From a virus, in IMG/VR virus record IMGVR_UViG_3300046516_001816, positions 124,001 through 188,000 of that record: a stretch of DNA of 64,000 bases. One strand, given 5' to 3'. Below the pieces are notes generated by a model, which had not been told where the DNA came from, searched no databases, and saw only the letters and a program-made list of their open reading frames with translations. Both the position numbers and the translations under genes were made by a program. This document shows, piece by piece, positions 31,432 through 38,985 of the stretch. Each line of letters starts with the position of its first letter. The stretch's first letter is position 1.

Positions 31432-31441
31432 GGAGATCAAG

Positions 31442-32542
31442 ATGGCTTTGTTGTTTTGTGACGGGTTTGATATTTACACCAAAGTCTCGGAGCTCACGGG
31501 TAAGGGCTGGCAGGGCGCGGCGGGCAGCCAGACACTCAATGCGAGTATTGCCCTGTCTGCTTCAGGCAGTCCCTACGGTGGACAATGCATTATCATCGGT
31601 CCCACCGCGAACGGGGTATCGATGTATAAACCCGGGGTGTTTACCTATGCCAATGGCTATACCTTGAACTGTGCGTATATGTACAAGCACACGGGTGGAT
31701 TCCCGAGTCAAAATGAGGGCTCGACGAACGTGGGGGGTTTGCTGCTGCTCGGCTACGATCAGCCCATCGCTGGGCAGTCCGATAGTCGCACGCTGCTCAG
31801 TGTGAATACCACAGGCAAGTTGACCTTTATGCCTTTCGGCGGCAATACGCTGAATGCGACCACGGGCAATATCAATCTTTGCGATGGCGTGTATCACTGG
31901 ATTGAAATGCAGGTGGTACTCACTACTGCGGCGACAGGTTCGGTTAAAGTGTATGTAGATGGGGTATTGGATTTAAACCTCACGAATCTTATCACCGTCA
32001 GCTCCGGCACACCGCAGGGTGAAGTAGGCTTTGGTAGCACGTCCAATAACGGAGCGTTTAGCGTCACGGATTATTACGATGATGTGGTGATGTGGGACAA
32101 TACCGGCACAACGTTCAATACCTTTCCCATTGGTCCGCAACGCATCTATACAGCCACACCCAATGCCGCTGGTGCGCTGTCGCAGTTTACCCCGAGCGCA
32201 GGGGCGAACTACGCGGTGGCTGCGCAGGCGTATTCGGGCGCGGCGTATTTGACAGCCACGGCTGCTGGGCAATCCGATCTGTATGCGACGACCGGACTCG
32301 GGGGCGCGACACCCTCGCAGATTAACGCGGTGGCGGTGAACACCTATGCCAATAATCCGGCAGCGGGATTTCGTAAGCTTCAGAATCTACTGCAATCGAA
32401 GGGCGTCACGGTCTCCGGTCCTTCTTATCAGCTCACTGCCAGCAGTGTGGGCTATCAGACGATTTTTCACACCGATAGCAGCGGCGCGGCGTGGACCACC
32501 ACCACGGTGGCGGGCATGCAGGTGGGCGTGGGAGCAGTGTAA
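31442..32542 (+). CDS. LamG/concanavalin-A-like tail protein
   Basis: 366 residues, ATG with AAGGAG upstream. The start MALLFCDGFDIY is typical of phage jelly-roll proteins. The first 230 residues form a LamG-like sandwich: FMPFGGNTLN, DGVYHWIEMQVVLT, GSVKVYVDGVLDLNL and a final YYDDVVMWDN. The C-terminal 130 residues are a Tyr/Ala-rich beta domain (NYAVAAQAYSGAAYL, NAVAVNTYANNPA). The N-terminal phrase resembles the starts of the three large proteins at 55510, 57810 and 60081. Glycan binding at the tail is the likely role. Confidence 0.75.
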   Translation: MALLFCDGFDIYTKVSELTGKGWQGAAGSQTLNASIALSASGSPYGGQCIIIGPTANGVSMYKPGVFTYANGYTLNCAYMYKHTGGFPSQNEGSTNVGGLLLLGYDQPIAGQSDSRTLLSVNTTGKLTFMPFGGNTLNATTGNINLCDGVYHWIEMQVVLTTAATGSVKVYVDGVLDLNLTNLITVSSGTPQGEVGFGSTSNNGAFSVTDYYDDVVMWDNTGTTFNTFPIGPQRIYTATPNAAGALSQFTPSAGANYAVAAQAYSGAAYLTATAAGQSDLYATTGLGGATPSQINAVAVNTYANNPAAGFRKLQNLLQSKGVTVSGPSYQLTASSVGYQTIFHTDSSGAAWTTTTVAGMQVGVGAV

Positions 32543-32778
32543 TGGCGACGGATTCCGTAGTCGTGGTGAAGAACTATGCGGAGCTTATTACCGGGGCCTC
32601 GTATAGCTACAGTGCCCATATTCTGAAGTCCTACGCGGATGTGGTTACCCAGCGTGCGCAGTTCCCTTATCAGGCTGCGGTGAGCAAACTCTATGTGGAA
32701 ATTGTCGCGAGTGTTGCACTCACCGTCGGTCCGCCTAAACGACGGATCGTCAAGACGCAGTTGATTCGTGCGCGGTAA
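32542..32778 (+). CDS. Small hypothetical protein of the fibre region
   Basis: 78 residues, ATG 32542 in a TAATG overlap with the LamG-like gene. It is built of two or three similar short units: VVVVKNYAELITGASYSY, HILKSYADVVTQRAQFPY and AVSKLYVEIVASVALTV. These give a repeating beta-strand pattern (VxKxYxExV). It may be a small structural partner of the preceding protein. Family not recognised. Confidence 0.65.
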   Translation: MATDSVVVVKNYAELITGASYSYSAHILKSYADVVTQRAQFPYQAAVSKLYVEIVASVALTVGPPKRRIVKTQLIRAR

Positions 32779-32782
32779 AGGA

Positions 32783-32812
32783 GCCAGGGGGCAACCCCTG
32801 GCTTTTATGCCG
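32783..32812 (+). terminator. Intrinsic terminator running into TTTATGCCG
   Basis: Perfect eight-base stem GCCAGGGG / CCCCTGGC with GCAA loop and TTTTATGCCG. Confidence 0.85.
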
Positions 32813-32823
32813 GCATTTTATGA
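32804..32823 (+). promoter_or_regulatory. Candidate late promoter (TTTATGCCG-n-TTTTATGA)
   Basis: TTTATGCCGGCATTTTATGA. It is identical to the copy at 24584 in 17 of 20 positions, with the same distance between the two TATG cores. Confidence 0.4.
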
Positions 32824-32826
32824 TCT

Positions 32827-32985
32827 ATGGTTCTTCTACTGGATGCCCACATGCGCCCTATAAAGTCTCTGGCAACTCTGATGAAACTCATTCGAGAACA
32901 ACAACAAAGACTCTATGGACAGCAGCCTCGCGTGCCGGAGCTGCTCAAGCCGCAAGCACCACCCGACAAGGATAAAGGGAAATGA
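32827..32985 (+). CDS. Small Pro/Gln-rich protein coupled to a fibre gene
   Basis: A 52-codon frame ending in an ATGA overlap with the fibre start at 32982, the main support for it. ATG 32827 lies very close to the promoter-like TATG. ATG 32851 or 32881 may be the real start. It has a basic helix (KSLATLMKLIREQQQRLYG), then a Pro-rich tail ending DKDKGK. Translational coupling suggests it helps express the fibre or works with it. Confidence 0.45.
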   Translation: MVLLLDAHMRPIKSLATLMKLIREQQQRLYGQQPRVPELLKPQAPPDKDKGK

Positions 32986-33716
32986 GTGATACACCGGATG
33001 GCGCAAGCGCAGCGCAGCTGGCTGCGGGCAACGCCCAGTCTTACATGAACAATGCGCAGTCCTATGCCACGCAAGCAAGCAGTGCAGCAGCGACCGCCAG
33101 CAGTGCCGCTTTGGCCGCCACGCATACGGCCGATGCCCTCTCCCAGCAACTTGCGATTGTGATGGCCTTGCTCGCCGGTACCAGTCCTGAGCTCGGTGCG
33201 CTCGAAGACACCGACGCCGTGGGTATTGGGCGAGAAGGTCAGTTGTATAATGCCCCGTACAGTGTGCTACGAGATTTGATTCGGGCAGGACGGCTGGACG
33301 CGACCAATAACTTAAGTGACGTCGAAGATAGTGCAGCAGCGCTAGCGAACCTGGGTGGCGTGGCGAGTAGCTCGATCAAGTCCTCCATGGTCACTAATCA
33401 GACCACCAGCGAAACCGTCTCGTGTTCCTTTAGCTTTACACCGGGCACCGATGGGTTTCTGTCGATCATCGCGCAAGGTGGCTCAGCAGGGACGACCTCA
33501 CCGGCGGTGGAACTTGTCATCAGTGTCGCGAAGTCCGTGGGTGCGACGCTCTTGAACAGTGACTGCAATGGCAACGGCACGTATAACCTCGCAGTTTTCA
33601 CGGCGCAGTTCATGGTGAAAAAGGGTGTCCCGGTGACCTTGACCTTGACCCAGACCGCTCCGCCCGGCACGAACACGAACAATCTGTCGGCCTTCTTCAT
33701 CTACTTGCCGAACTAA
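32982..33716 (+). CDS. Short tail fibre
   Basis: 244 residues, ATG in the ATGA overlap. It has a short Ala/Ser/Thr shaft (residues 8-45), then EDTDAVGIGREGQLYNAPYS, and a LSDVEDSAAALANLGGVA segment. The last is the widespread phage fibre motif (NLSDLxDxxxARxNLG). The C-terminal 110 residues are a beta domain (VSCSFSFTPGTDGFLSII, VPVTLTLTQTAPPGTN). It is the shortest complete fibre of the cluster and precedes a chaperone-type gene. Confidence 0.78.
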   Translation: MSDTPDGASAAQLAAGNAQSYMNNAQSYATQASSAAATASSAALAATHTADALSQQLAIVMALLAGTSPELGALEDTDAVGIGREGQLYNAPYSVLRDLIRAGRLDATNNLSDVEDSAAALANLGGVASSSIKSSMVTNQTTSETVSCSFSFTPGTDGFLSIIAQGGSAGTTSPAVELVISVAKSVGATLLNSDCNGNGTYNLAVFTAQFMVKKGVPVTLTLTQTAPPGTNTNNLSAFFIYLPN

Positions 33717-33718
33717 AT

Positions 33719-34471
33719 ATGACCGTCGATATTCAAGCACTCGCGCTCGCGCAGCGCACCACGTATTACTTCATGGCTGAGGGTGGCGTCGGGATCACCC
33801 CGGACGGCACCGTGCCCGAAGGCGCCGTGCCCTGTACCCAGGCGCAGTATCAGAATCCCAATCAGTACTTCATCGACTACTCCACTACGCCACCGTCGAT
33901 TAAGAGTGTTGACGTCGCGACCTCGTTGCAGCTCGCCCAATCCAAGCAGATCATGGCGCTCGCTGCGTCCTGTTCGAATGCAATCTATTCGGGCTATCGG
34001 TCCCTGGCGCTCGGCAGTGCCCATCTGTATCCGGCCAAGGCTACTGACCAGATGAACATGCTCTCGTCACTGGTGGCAGGGCTGGGCAGTGTGGTGTTCG
34101 ATGCCGATGACTGGGAACCCAATACGAACTATGTCGAAGGACAAGTCGTCTGGAAGAAAAAGCAACTTTACCAGGTGATGCGTAATGGGCGAAGCGGGGC
34201 ACAAGAGCCCCTGTGGCCACAGAGTCTCACTGCCCCCGCGGTCGATGGCACGGTGCTGTGGGCGTTGTGGTACACGCCCTTCTGGTGTGAAGATCTGTCA
34301 ACGAATCCGGGGAGTTGGGCATTTCGCCCGCACACGTTGCGCCAGATCTGGCAAGTCGGCAAGGATGCCAAAGAGGCTGTGCTGGAGGAGATGGGCATGA
34401 ACACCTTGCTTGTCGCTCAAGTCATGGCGGCGAAAACCGTTGAAGCTGTGGAGGCTGTGAAATGGCCCTGA
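33719..34471 (+). CDS. DUF4376-type tail-fibre assembly protein
   Basis: 250 residues. The middle carries the DUF4376 signature: CSNAIYSGYRSLALGSAHLY followed by PAKATDQMNMLSSL. These proteins are typically found next to phage fibres as assembly or tip proteins. The segment NTNYVEGQVVWKKKQLYQVM with later Trp residues looks like a small carbohydrate-binding module of the CBM5/12 type. Its end overlaps the start of the papain-like gene by ten bases. It probably assists folding of, or caps, the fibre encoded just upstream. Confidence 0.7.
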   Translation: MTVDIQALALAQRTTYYFMAEGGVGITPDGTVPEGAVPCTQAQYQNPNQYFIDYSTTPPSIKSVDVATSLQLAQSKQIMALAASCSNAIYSGYRSLALGSAHLYPAKATDQMNMLSSLVAGLGSVVFDADDWEPNTNYVEGQVVWKKKQLYQVMRNGRSGAQEPLWPQSLTAPAVDGTVLWALWYTPFWCEDLSTNPGSWAFRPHTLRQIWQVGKDAKEAVLEEMGMNTLLVAQVMAAKTVEAVEAVKWP

Positions 34472-34905
34472 AGTTTGCTTTTAAGAAGAACCCGACCGCC
34501 CTTAAGGACAGGTTGATCTGCCTGTGGCGTCACGGGCATTACTACCATTCGGAAGTCATCCTCGCGGAGAATCCGGATGGGACGTACACGATTGCCTCGT
34601 CGGTCCCCGGCGTGGGGGTGCGCACCGCGTACAACCAAACGCTCTCGGCTGATGAGTGGGATATCCTGGACGGTCCGGGGGATCCGGTGCGTGCGGCGGC
34701 CTGGTTCACCGCGCACGACGGCGAAGCCTACGACTGGTTCGGACTGCTCGGTTTCTTTATGAGCCCGATCAAGGACGTGGCGAAGAAGAAGTGGTGGTGC
34801 ACCAATGCAGATATGGAAGCGGCGGGCATGACGCAAGAAAGCTGGCGTTATGATCCGAACCTGCTGGCTGCCACCCTGCGTAATCTCGCGCTCGTTCCGG
34901 CGTAA
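34462..34905 (+). CDS. Permuted papain-like (YiiX/NlpC-P60-type) hydrolase
   Basis: 147 residues. It shows the circularly permuted order of YaeF/YiiX-type papain folds, with catalytic His first and Cys last: WRHGHYYHSEVI (His29), then SSVPGVGVRT, DEWDIL, WFTAHDGEAYDWFGLLGFF, KKWWC (Cys113). Most relatives have C-S-E after the strand, while this one has CTNAD. Related phage proteins sit next to tail genes. The role could be peptidoglycan or lipid hydrolysis at entry, or processing of tail proteins. No signal peptide. The start lies inside the previous gene. Confidence 0.7.
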   Translation: MALKFAFKKNPTALKDRLICLWRHGHYYHSEVILAENPDGTYTIASSVPGVGVRTAYNQTLSADEWDILDGPGDPVRAAAWFTAHDGEAYDWFGLLGFFMSPIKDVAKKKWWCTNADMEAAGMTQESWRYDPNLLAATLRNLALVPA

Positions 34906-34910
34906 TTAAG

Positions 34911-34939
34911 GGGTCGCCTTCGGGCGGCCCTTTATGCCG
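34911..34939 (+). terminator. Intrinsic terminator running into TTTATGCCG
   Basis: Eight-base stem GGGTCGCC / GGCGGCCC (one T-G pair) with UUCG loop, then TTTATGCCG. Confidence 0.8.
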
Positions 34940-34953
34940 CGAATTCTATGACC
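34940..34953 (+). promoter_or_regulatory. Candidate late promoter (GAATTCTATGACC)
   Basis: TATG eight bases after the ATGCCG trailer, 26 bases before the fibre start at 34973. ACC follows the core, as in the copy at 24596 (TATGGACC). Confidence 0.4.
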
Positions 34954-34972
34954 TTCCTCTCAGGAGAACAGA

Positions 34973-35512
34973 ATGAGCACGAAAACACAAGCGCAGGCAT
35001 TGAACGATGACGTTTCTGCGCTCGCCAATCAAATCTCCGGTATGGCCACGGGCTTGGGTGGCGTAGCGGCTGCTGACCTTGATGCCAAAGCGCAAGCCTC
35101 CGCAGCCGCTGCCAGTGCAAGCGCCGCTGCGGCGAGCGCGACCACAGCCAGTACCCAAGCCACCAATGCTTCCAACTCGGCCACCGCTGCCGCTGGCTCA
35201 GCTACCAGTGCCAGCTCCTCCGCTTCCAGTGCGACGCTGAGCGCCTCCGCGGCTTCCACGTCTGCCACCAACGCGGGTAATTCTGCCACCGCTGCTGCCG
35301 GTTCAGCGACCTCGGCTTCCGGCAGTGCCAGTACCGCTTCCACGCAAGCTGGCAATGCGGCGACGAGCGCTACAGCGGCGAGTAACTCCGCGAGTGCTGC
35401 CGCGGCTTCCGCCGCTGCTGCCTCGACTACGGCGAACTCCATTCCCCATATGACCATTTCGTCAGCGGCACCGTCCGGTGGCAACAGTGGTGATCTCTGG
35501 TATCAAATCTAA
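34973..35512 (+). CDS. Short alanine-heptad fibre with shared anchor
   Basis: 179 residues, AGGAGA upstream. The N-terminus DDVSALANQISGMATGLGG matches the starts of 36207 and 37725 (LANEIxSxxxG). Nearly all the rest is Ala/Ser/Thr heptads. The last 25 residues are HMTISSAAPSGGNSGDLWY, a small cap typical of fibre ends. No receptor domain is attached. The next gene, two bases away, has one and may be its separate tip. Confidence 0.78.
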   Translation: MSTKTQAQALNDDVSALANQISGMATGLGGVAAADLDAKAQASAAAASASAAAASATTASTQATNASNSATAAAGSATSASSSASSATLSASAASTSATNAGNSATAAAGSATSASGSASTASTQAGNAATSATAASNSASAAAASAAAASTTANSIPHMTISSAAPSGGNSGDLWYQI

Positions 35513-35514
35513 TC

Positions 35515-36195
35515 ATGGCCGCGTTCAGCAACCAAGGCGGGACCTGGAAAGAAGTCAAAGCGATCAGCGCGAACAACGGGGGAGTCTGGACGCCGGTGAA
35601 GAAAGCGTTTGTCAATAACGGCGGGACCTGGCAACAGTTTTATGGCAACCACACGTTCACGCTCTACTCACTGGGCTTGAATCAGAATCTGTTACCTGCC
35701 GGCAATCGCGGACTGTGGGTGGATGGCGCGCACACGTTCACCTCGTCGCGCTCGTACAGCCTGATCCAGTTTGATAAGTACGGCAATGTCTTGTCGAATG
35801 TCGTCTACGACGTTTTTTCCGATAGCGGTAACGCGAATACGGTCAATGGCGACGCGATGGCGGCGGCACTCAATGCAATGCCCTCGGGTCGACTCTTTGC
35901 GATTTGCACGTATGACGAACCTCAGACGAGTCGTCTGGAAAGTAATCTCTTGACCGCCATGCAGAATGTCGGGGCGACCAGTGCGCTGTATGGGTCAGGC
36001 AATAGTAACTTCGGGTATCGCTCAGCGTATCTCCTGCTCGGGCAAGTCGGGCGCGCGGCCTATGTGGAAAAGCAGCGCGGTGTTACGATCACCCAAGCAG
36101 ATAGCTCCCAAGGCGATTACAACGCAGCGTTAGAATTCACCTTCGGGATCACGGACAATGCCTTTGTGAACATTACAGAGGTGGTTGGTAATTAA
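35515..36195 (+). CDS. Tail protein with FAM3/ILEI-like domain
   Basis: 226 residues, starting two bases after the short fibre. Residues 1-42 are three copies of a phage Trp motif: GGTWKEVKA, GGVWTPVKK and GGTWQQFYG. From about residue 60 the order resembles interleukin-like EMT inducer (FAM3/PANDER) domains: FDKYGNVLSNVVYDVFSDSG, AAALNAMPSGRLFAICTYDE, LLTAMQNVGAT, RSAYLLLGQVG. In those domains the fold is a beta-sandwich near carbohydrate-active proteins. It is probably the receptor-binding tip for the fibre encoded upstream. Recognition is by pattern. Confidence 0.65.
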   Translation: MAAFSNQGGTWKEVKAISANNGGVWTPVKKAFVNNGGTWQQFYGNHTFTLYSLGLNQNLLPAGNRGLWVDGAHTFTSSRSYSLIQFDKYGNVLSNVVYDVFSDSGNANTVNGDAMAAALNAMPSGRLFAICTYDEPQTSRLESNLLTAMQNVGATSALYGSGNSNFGYRSAYLLLGQVGRAAYVEKQRGVTITQADSSQGDYNAALEFTFGITDNAFVNITEVVGN

Positions 36196-36206
36196 TAGGA
36201 CTCATC

Positions 36207-36971
36207 ATGTCAGCGGGATCTCCCCAACAACAACTGGCCACTAGCGTCACGACTCTGGCAAATGAGATCGCCAGCTTGGCGGGCGGCTTTTCGGCGATCG
36301 CGCTGGATGATCAGGATGCCACTGCCCAAGCCACGGCGGCGGCCGCGTCCGCAACCAGTGCGAGTACCAGTGCGACGACAGCGACGACTCAAGCAGGCAA
36401 TGCAGCCACCAGTGCGAGCAGCGCGAGTACTTATGCCTCGAATGCTGCCGGTTCGGCCACCGCTGCGGGCAACAGCGCAACCGCAGCCGCGAATTCAGCG
36501 ACTACGGCGTCTAACAGTGCGAGTGCTGCATCCACGTCAGCGTCAACCGCGTCGACTGCGGCCAGCAATGCGTCGACTGCCGCGACCAATGCGCAAGCTG
36601 CGTTAAACCGCATGAATGCCGCCGCGGTCGCCCCCGTGGTCGCCGCAGGTGCACACGGGTATTCGGTACCCTCGGGTGGCAACTACACGGTCAGTGCGTC
36701 CTTTACCGCACCGGCCAACGGCTGGGTAGTGGGCTACGGGCACGTCAACCTGTCCAGCCAGTCGACGTCGAGTCTGACGTTCAACCTGTATATCAACGGC
36801 AACAATATGTCGGGGGACGCAACCCTCCTGACCCAGCAGCATATGGGCGTGTTGTATGTGTCAGCTGGCACCGTCGTGACGATTCAGCTGACCTGCAATA
36901 ACACGGGTGGTGCAGCGGGTCCGGCGATGACACCGTATGTCGGTGGCTTCTTTGTACCGGCTTCGTTGTAA
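36207..36971 (+). CDS. Alanine-heptad fibre with lectin-like tip, copy 1
   Basis: 254 residues. The anchor VTTLANEIASLAGGF is shared with 34973 and 37725. The shaft runs to about residue 135. The tip (about 150-254) is a beta-sandwich: YTVSASFTAPANGWVVGYG, LYINGNNMSGDATLL, QQHMGVLYVSAGTVVTIQL and VGGFFVPASL. The next gene carries the same tip with about 40% identity by eye. It is probably a trimeric short fibre. The tip resembles collagen/C1q-like or TNF-like sandwiches only loosely. Confidence 0.78.
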   Translation: MSAGSPQQQLATSVTTLANEIASLAGGFSAIALDDQDATAQATAAAASATSASTSATTATTQAGNAATSASSASTYASNAAGSATAAGNSATAAANSATTASNSASAASTSASTASTAASNASTAATNAQAALNRMNAAAVAPVVAAGAHGYSVPSGGNYTVSASFTAPANGWVVGYGHVNLSSQSTSSLTFNLYINGNNMSGDATLLTQQHMGVLYVSAGTVVTIQLTCNNTGGAAGPAMTPYVGGFFVPASL

Positions 36972-36980
36972 GGAGGCCGT

Positions 36981-37715
36981 ATGAATGAACTCGATCGGAT
37001 GAATCAGGCATTGACCAATCTGGTCACCGCCTTTAACAGTAAGACCTCGGGCAGTCAAACACCGAACGCCGCCTTGGCAGCGGCCCGAGCGTCTGCGCAA
37101 GCCGCTTCAGCCAGTGCAGCGACCGCTTCCACCCAGGCGGGGAATGCGACCAACAGTGCGCAAGCCGCGTCGACCTCGAAGACCAACGCGAGTAATTCTG
37201 CTACGGCCGCCGCCACCTCCGCGACGAATGCCGCGAATAGTGCAACGGCCGCCGCTGGCAGTGTCACCGCCGCGGGCAACAGTGCGAGTGCCGCCGCGAC
37301 CAGTGCCACCAATGCAGGCAATTCGAACACGGCTGCTCAAGGCTATAACAACCGCGTGCAGACATTGCAGCAAGTGTCGCCAGTCGCCACGGGTGGACCG
37401 ACCACCACCGGTGCAGCGAGTACGACGTGGAACTGTAATGCCTCGTTCACCGCACCCTGCAATGGCTGGGTCTTTGCCATTGGTTCGTTTAACCTGTATC
37501 AGCCGCCTGCTTCCGGTTATCAATGTAACCTGTTTATCAACGGCAACAACGTGGGCAGTGACACGACGGCTCAGAGTCAGAAGCATATGGGTTCGATCTA
37601 TGTGGCAGCGGGTACGGCGGTATCGATTACGATGCAGGCCGTGTCTCAATCGACTGCACCTGGACAAGGCGGAACGTTGCATGTGCTTGCGTTCTTTATT
37701 CCGGCCACCGCTTAA
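36981..37715 (+). CDS. Alanine-heptad fibre with lectin-like tip, copy 2
   Basis: 244 residues, AAGGAGG upstream. The start NELDRMNQALTNLVTAFNSK is another form of the helical anchor. The Ala/Ser shaft runs to about residue 125. The tip repeats the domain of the preceding gene: CNGWVFAIGSFNLY, LFINGNNVGSDTTA, QKHMGSIYVAAGTAVSITM and LHVLAFFIPATA. Two adjacent genes with the same tip suggest duplication followed by divergence of binding specificity. Confidence 0.78.
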   Translation: MNELDRMNQALTNLVTAFNSKTSGSQTPNAALAAARASAQAASASAATASTQAGNATNSAQAASTSKTNASNSATAAATSATNAANSATAAAGSVTAAGNSASAAATSATNAGNSNTAAQGYNNRVQTLQQVSPVATGGPTTTGAASTTWNCNASFTAPCNGWVFAIGSFNLYQPPASGYQCNLFINGNNVGSDTTAQSQKHMGSIYVAAGTAVSITMQAVSQSTAPGQGGTLHVLAFFIPATA

Positions 37716-37724
37716 GAGACTATT

Positions 37725-38891
37725 ATGGATGCAGCAAGTCAACTGAACAAAAATATCTCCGACCTGGCCAACGAGATCTCGAGCATGGCGCCGGGCCTGA
37801 GAAGCACCGCCTCGTCCGATCTCGCAGCCAGTGCTTCAGCCACCGCAGCGGCGACCAGTGAAACCAATGCTGCGGCGTCGGCCTCAGCTGCTGCGGCGTC
37901 CGCCACTAATGCGGGTAACAGCGCAACGAGTGCCAGTAACTATGCGGGCACCGCCACGACAGCAGCCACGCAAGCCCAGTCGTATGCGAGCGGCGCGTAT
38001 ACCTCCGAAACCAATGCCGGTAATTCGGCGACTGCGGCTGCCGGCTCGGCAACGGCCGCTGCCACCAGCGCAGGCAATGCCGCGACGAGTGCCAGCCAAG
38101 CCTTGACCAATGCCAGCAGTGCCGCAACGGCTGCGAGTACCGCCAGTCTGGCTGCCACCAATGCAGCGACCGCTGCCCAGACCGCAATCGCTGCGATGTC
38201 GACCTTGCGTCGGGGCTTTCGTTGGTTTCCGAATGGCAACGCGGGGAGTGGTCAGTCAGACGGTGTGCTGTATGCGACCGGTACATGTACGTATCACGGC
38301 ATTGCCACCGGCGGGACGGACTTCCAATCGAATAGTGAATACCATTCGTTTGTCTCCAACACCGGGACCTACAACACCGGAGGGATGCAATCCAATGAAC
38401 CGGCGGTGCGGATGGCTTCGGGGAATTTCGGCGGCTTTATCTACGAGTCGATCTTCAACTTCGCGTTTGTACCAGGCACGTGCGGACGCTTTGGCGTGAC
38501 CACTAATGGGACAGACGGCTACAGTAACTTCGGTGGCACCCGCACCGGCGTAGTCGTGGGTTGGAATGACGATGCGCTGGGGAGTTCACCCTTCCAACTG
38601 ATGTCAGCCGATGGCACCAATGACACGATTACTGCGGCGACCGTCGGTACGTTAGCTGATGCCGGTACCTATGCCTTGCGCATTGAATCGCGTTCGACCG
38701 GCTGTCTGGTGACGTTGAAGAATCTGGATACGGGCGTGGTGATCTTCAATAAGCAACCCGTGACGACCACGTTGCCTCCTAATACTGAAGCACTCTATGG
38801 TGCAGCCTTGGTCGGTACGTTGGCCACCACGGGCAACGTCTCGATGAATCTCTTTGCAATGTCGACCGTCCCTTTGCCGATTCTCTATTGA
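37725..38891 (+). CDS. Alanine-heptad fibre with larger beta tip
   Basis: 388 residues. The anchor NISDLANEISSMAPGLRS is shared with the two short fibres upstream. The shaft runs to about residue 160 in Ala/Ser/Thr heptads. The tip (about 165-388) is a larger beta domain: GFRWFPNGNAGSGQSD, FGGFIYESIFNFAFVPG, TGVVVGWNDDALGSS and a final VSMNLFAMSTVPLP. The SIFNF...RFGVTTNG pattern recalls lectin-like sandwiches in phage fibres. It ends a unit of five fibre genes at a strong terminator. Confidence 0.78.
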   Translation: MDAASQLNKNISDLANEISSMAPGLRSTASSDLAASASATAAATSETNAAASASAAAASATNAGNSATSASNYAGTATTAATQAQSYASGAYTSETNAGNSATAAAGSATAAATSAGNAATSASQALTNASSAATAASTASLAATNAATAAQTAIAAMSTLRRGFRWFPNGNAGSGQSDGVLYATGTCTYHGIATGGTDFQSNSEYHSFVSNTGTYNTGGMQSNEPAVRMASGNFGGFIYESIFNFAFVPGTCGRFGVTTNGTDGYSNFGGTRTGVVVGWNDDALGSSPFQLMSADGTNDTITAATVGTLADAGTYALRIESRSTGCLVTLKNLDTGVVIFNKQPVTTTLPPNTEALYGAALVGTLATTGNVSMNLFAMSTVPLPILY

Positions 38892-38899
38892 GTATAGAG

Positions 38900-38927
38900 G
38901 GAGAGCTTCGGCTCTCCTTTTATGCCG
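38900..38927 (+). terminator. Intrinsic terminator running into TTTATGCCG
   Basis: Perfect seven-base stem GGAGAGC / GCTCTCC with UUCG loop, then TTTTATGCCG. Confidence 0.85.
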
Positions 38928-38941
38928 TCGGTTTTTCTTGA

Positions 38942-38955
38942 AATGCTATGTATTC
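38942..38955 (+). promoter_or_regulatory. Candidate late promoter (AATGCTATGTATTC)
   Basis: TGCTATGT lies 20 bases after the ATGCCG trailer and about 36 bases before the giant fibre start. The same GCTATGT is found at 6890. Confidence 0.35.
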
Positions 38956-38985
38956 AGTCTCTAAGCAGTCTCTAAGGGTGTCGAT

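Noticed and set aside
31442-32542. Full member of the propeller family
   Set aside because: It shares only the N-terminal jelly-roll phrase with 55510, 57810 and 60081. No Asp-box motif is present.
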